Shown here: positions 61,904-64,000 of the stretch, piece after piece
How positions within the stretch are numbered: the stretch's first letter is position 1
Layout: every line of letters starts with the position of its first letter
NCBI RefSeq assembly: GCF_016900655.1
Contig: NZ_JACJKH010000005.1
Location: 1-64,000 of the forward strand
Origin: Drancourtella massiliensis
GTDB taxonomy: Bacteria; Bacillota; Clostridia; Lachnospirales; Lachnospiraceae
Direction: 5' to 3'
Length of the DNA stretch: 64,000 bases
Translations under genes and position numbers: made by a program
The notes under the pieces: model-generated
Databases searched by the model: none
The model's input: the letters and a program-made list of their open reading frames with translations, nothing else
Told to the model about the DNA's origin: nothing

Positions 61904-63360
61904 AGCCATTCTCCTTTTCGCTCTATCATCTCGTCAATCCGGGCAATGTACTCGTCCACATTTTTCACATTTTCAATGCGGATCAGATTTGTCATCTTTT
62001 TCTTTTTGCTGCCCGGCATCTCTACTTCCTCCGGGAGGACAATCTTCGTGGAAGCACCCGCTCCCGCCGCAATAATCGACTGTTTTTCCTCCATAATTAG
62101 TATATTGTAAATTCCCGCTTTGTCAACCTCTGCATATCCGACATTCTCAAAATTTCCGGCCATATTTTTCTGGCGGTACAGATAGTACGGGACAAGCCCC
62201 ATCTCCTCCGCGCACCGGTACGCCGCATCGATCATGGCCGTCAGGTCTTCTGCCGAAAGCAGATGACCGGTAAAGCCTTCTCCGCTTCTCTGTTCCTGGC
62301 GCAGTCTCGATGCCCGCTTGATGGCAAGGGCATGCACCGTCAGACTGTCCGGGTGAAGCTCCCGGATCTGCCGCAGCGTATCTTCCATATCTTCCGGCGC
62401 CTCCCCAGGCAGTCCGGCAATCAGATCCATATTGATATTCTCAAAGCCGAGTTCCCTGGCCAGACGAAACGTCTGCACCACATCCTCCACTGTATGCCTT
62501 CTTCCTACCAGATCCAGTGTCTTCTGCTGCATGGTCTGAGGATTGACTGAAATCCGGCTGATTCCGTGGTTTCTTAAAACCTCCAGCTTCTCCCTTGTGA
62601 TGCTGTCCGGCCGCCCGGCCTCCACGGTAAGCTCCAGAAGATGTTCATAGGAAAACTGCTGCTCCAGATGAGTCAGCAGACGGTCAAGCCGGGATGCACT
62701 AAGGGATGTCGGCGTCCCGCCTCCCAGATAGATCGTATTGAGTTTTTTCTCTTTGGAAACATCTGCAATATAGGAAAGCTCCCGGCAGAGCGCATCCAGG
62801 TAATCGTCCATCCGATCAAGATACTGCGCAATCGGGTAAGAAGTAAAGGAACAATATGCACAGGTTGTCGGGCAGAACGGGATTCCGATATAGAGACTGT
62901 ATCCATTCTCGTAATCCAGTCTGGACAACAGCTCCTTTTCCCTTTTTGCAATTGCCAGTCCCAGTTCCGCCTTTTCTTCCGAGACAAAGTGCTCCTTTTC
63001 AATCCAGTTCAGAATCTCCTGATCCGGCACTCCTTCTTCTAATTTCTGCATGAACATTTTGGTCGGCCGCACCCCGGTGAGACTTCCCCACGGCAGTTTC
63101 TTTCCTGCCATTTTACTCAGTTTCTCATAAAGTGCACTTACTACCAGATGCTTTCTCCTGCTTCTGTCCATCTGCCCGATTTCACCTTTCTCTCCGGCCA
63201 GGCTGACACAAAAACAAGAATCACGGTCTGTCTCGATCCTGACCTGTGACTCTTGCTCTTCATTAACCTGCTGTTCGATTTCTTCGTCCGGATAAAAAGC
63301 TTTCAACAGATGATACGCGTCATATGTGTATAAAGTATCATTACATGTCAGCTTCATCAT
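61894..63360 (-). CDS. hemZ: Coproporphyrinogen dehydrogenase HemZ (radical SAM)
   Basis: HemN-like radical SAM protein of 488 residues. Cluster cysteines are in IPFCPTTCAYCSFTSYPIA (about 175-193); TIYLGGGTPTSLSASRLDRL near 230 and the GLPGEAPEDMEDTL motif near 320 are the usual HemN-family features. The N-terminal 165 residues are the HemZ-specific extension. Some HemN relatives are heme chaperones rather than dehydrogenases, so the activity is not certain. It lies 15 bases after the MBL hydrolase gene and overlaps hisS. Confidence 0.9.
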   Translation of the reverse strand: MMKLTCNDTLYTYDAYHLLKAFYPDEEIEQQVNEEQESQVRIETDRDSCFCVSLAGEKGEIGQMDRSRRKHLVVSALYEKLSKMAGKKLPWGSLTGVRPTKMFMQKLEEGVPDQEILNWIEKEHFVSEEKAELGLAIAKREKELLSRLDYENGYSLYIGIPFCPTTCAYCSFTSYPIAQYLDRMDDYLDALCRELSYIADVSKEKKLNTIYLGGGTPTSLSASRLDRLLTHLEQQFSYEHLLELTVEAGRPDSITREKLEVLRNHGISRISVNPQTMQQKTLDLVGRRHTVEDVVQTFRLARELGFENINMDLIAGLPGEAPEDMEDTLRQIRELHPDSLTVHALAIKRASRLRQEQRSGEGFTGHLLSAEDLTAMIDAAYRCAEEMGLVPYYLYRQKNMAGNFENVGYAEVDKAGIYNILIMEEKQSIIAAGAGASTKIVLPEEVEMPGSKKKKMTNLIRIENVKNVDEYIARIDEMIERKGEWLWR

Positions 63361-63375
63361 AGTCTCTCCCGCGTT

Positions 63376-64000
63376 TTATTTTCTCAAAAACGGATTGTAT
63401 TTTTTCTCTTCTCCGATGGTGGTCGCATCCATATGACCAGGCAGGACTTTCGTCTCATCCGGAAGACAGAGGAGCTTTTCCTCAATCCCGCGTACCAGAT
63501 CTGACATGCTTCCTCCCTCAAAATCCGTGCGTCCTACAGAATGGTGGAACAGAGTATCCCCGCTGAAGAGAATTCCCTCATCCGCCAGATAATAGCAGAC
63601 TCCGCCCGGCGTATGGCCCGGCGTAAAAAACACCTGAATGTCAAAACCGGCGATGTGGAGCATTTCTCCGTCTTTTACATAGACCGCATCGGAAAACGTG
63701 TATCCGTTCGTATAGATATCGGACTGATTCCAGTGGGCATCCTGTAAAAGCGCCGCTTCCCTCTCCCCTGCGTAAACCGGCACATCATAGACCTTCCGGA
63801 AATCCTGGATTCCCATAATATGGTCAAAATGTCCGTGGGTCAGGAGAACAGCCTTCATGTCAAGGCCCTCCTCCTGAATAAAGTTCATCAGCTTTTTCGG
63901 ACATGCTGCCGGATCGACCAGCACGGCCTCTTTTGTGTTTTCATCGTATAAAACGTAGGTATTTGTCCCGATAATGCCTGTTACAAATGTCTGAATCTTC
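63376..64000 (-). CDS. Metallo-beta-lactamase fold hydrolase, 5' end at window edge
   Basis: Glyoxalase II-type hydrolase. Metal motif THGHFDHIMGIQDF is visible, with the later histidine in FTPGHTPGGVCYYL and the aspartate in LFSGDTLFHHSVGRTDF. The reading frame stays open to base 64000, beginning KIQTFVTGIIGTNTYVLYDE. The last base of the window (C on the plus strand, G read on minus) could be the third base of the start ATG, so only two bases may be missing. Members hydrolyse thioesters or act on other substrates; here unknown. It starts the operon with hemZ, hisS and aspS. Confidence 0.92.
   Translation of the reverse strand, partial: KIQTFVTGIIGTNTYVLYDENTKEAVLVDPAACPKKLMNFIQEEGLDMKAVLLTHGHFDHIMGIQDFRKVYDVPVYAGEREAALLQDAHWNQSDIYTNGYTFSDAVYVKDGEMLHIAGFDIQVFFTPGHTPGGVCYYLADEGILFSGDTLFHHSVGRTDFEGGSMSDLVRGIEEKLLCLPDETKVLPGHMDATTIGEEKKYNPFLRK

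Overview
The window reads as the chromosome of a Gram-positive, low-to-moderate GC gut-type Clostridia, most likely a Lachnospiraceae member. Support for this includes a PolC-type polymerase III, AGGAGG-type ribosome binding sites, a T-box leader, a tetrahydrofolate riboswitch before folT, HemZ, DUF4364, DUF1836 and DUF1848 proteins, a YerC/TrpR-like regulator, and the gene order rho-rpmE-DUF1385-prmC-prfA. I cannot name the species from sequence alone.

Positions 1-3650 are the right part of a mobilizable or conjugative element. Reading leftward from the chromosome they are: parB, a tnpV gene broken by a stop codon, a ribbon-helix-helix protein, a MobC-like accessory protein, a structured intergenic region that looks like the transfer origin (a chain of small hairpins plus one long hairpin), and a MobA/MobL relaxase running off the left edge. 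The element abuts the 3' end of rlmD, a plausible insertion site.

Positions 3651-18130 hold chromosomal genes in short units: rlmD, pcrA, a DUF1836 gene facing yerC, a PHP phosphatase, a DUF1848 gene with a lipoprotein, a PAS-GGDEF protein, a holin plus GH25 lysozyme with six ChW repeats (an isolated lysis cassette), HPr, tRNA-Gly(CCC), an FNT-family channel, an orphan NMT1-type binding protein and a cold-shock protein.

Positions 18248-24093 are one leftward operon: paaK, iorA, iorB, ACT protein, paaK, ACT protein. It would convert aromatic 2-oxo acids to aryl-acetyl-CoA and interconvert these with arylacetates, perhaps with amino-acid sensing by the ACT proteins. Then come ispG-polC, a membrane-anchored protein of unknown role, an XRE regulator, two aminotransferases (hisC and an aspartate-type enzyme) with a DUF2156 protein, and the translation/termination cluster rho-rpmE-DUF1385-prmC-prfA.

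Positions 39139-51579 carry malic enzyme with a YhcC-like radical SAM protein and a DUF4364 protein, then rarA-tcdA-polysaccharide deacetylase, a flavin reductase, a CBS/DRTGG pyrophosphatase, an S1-domain protein, nadE, hslO and a methyltransferase. Positions 51695-58341 hold branched-chain amino acid genes (ilvB-ilvN behind a T-box, ilvE with its own promoter), a folate operon (folT-thyA-folA behind a THF riboswitch whose platform can hide the ribosome binding site), and a pentapeptide-repeat protein. The right end has two tandem tRNA-Gly(GCC) genes and the operon MBL hydrolase-hemZ-hisS-aspS, with the first gene cut by the window edge.

The least ordinary things are the covarying mini-hairpin chain at the presumed oriT, the double paaK/ior/ACT operon, the solitary lysis cassette, and the two riboswitch-type leaders. 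No CRISPR array, rRNA operon, complete prophage or recognised defence system was seen.
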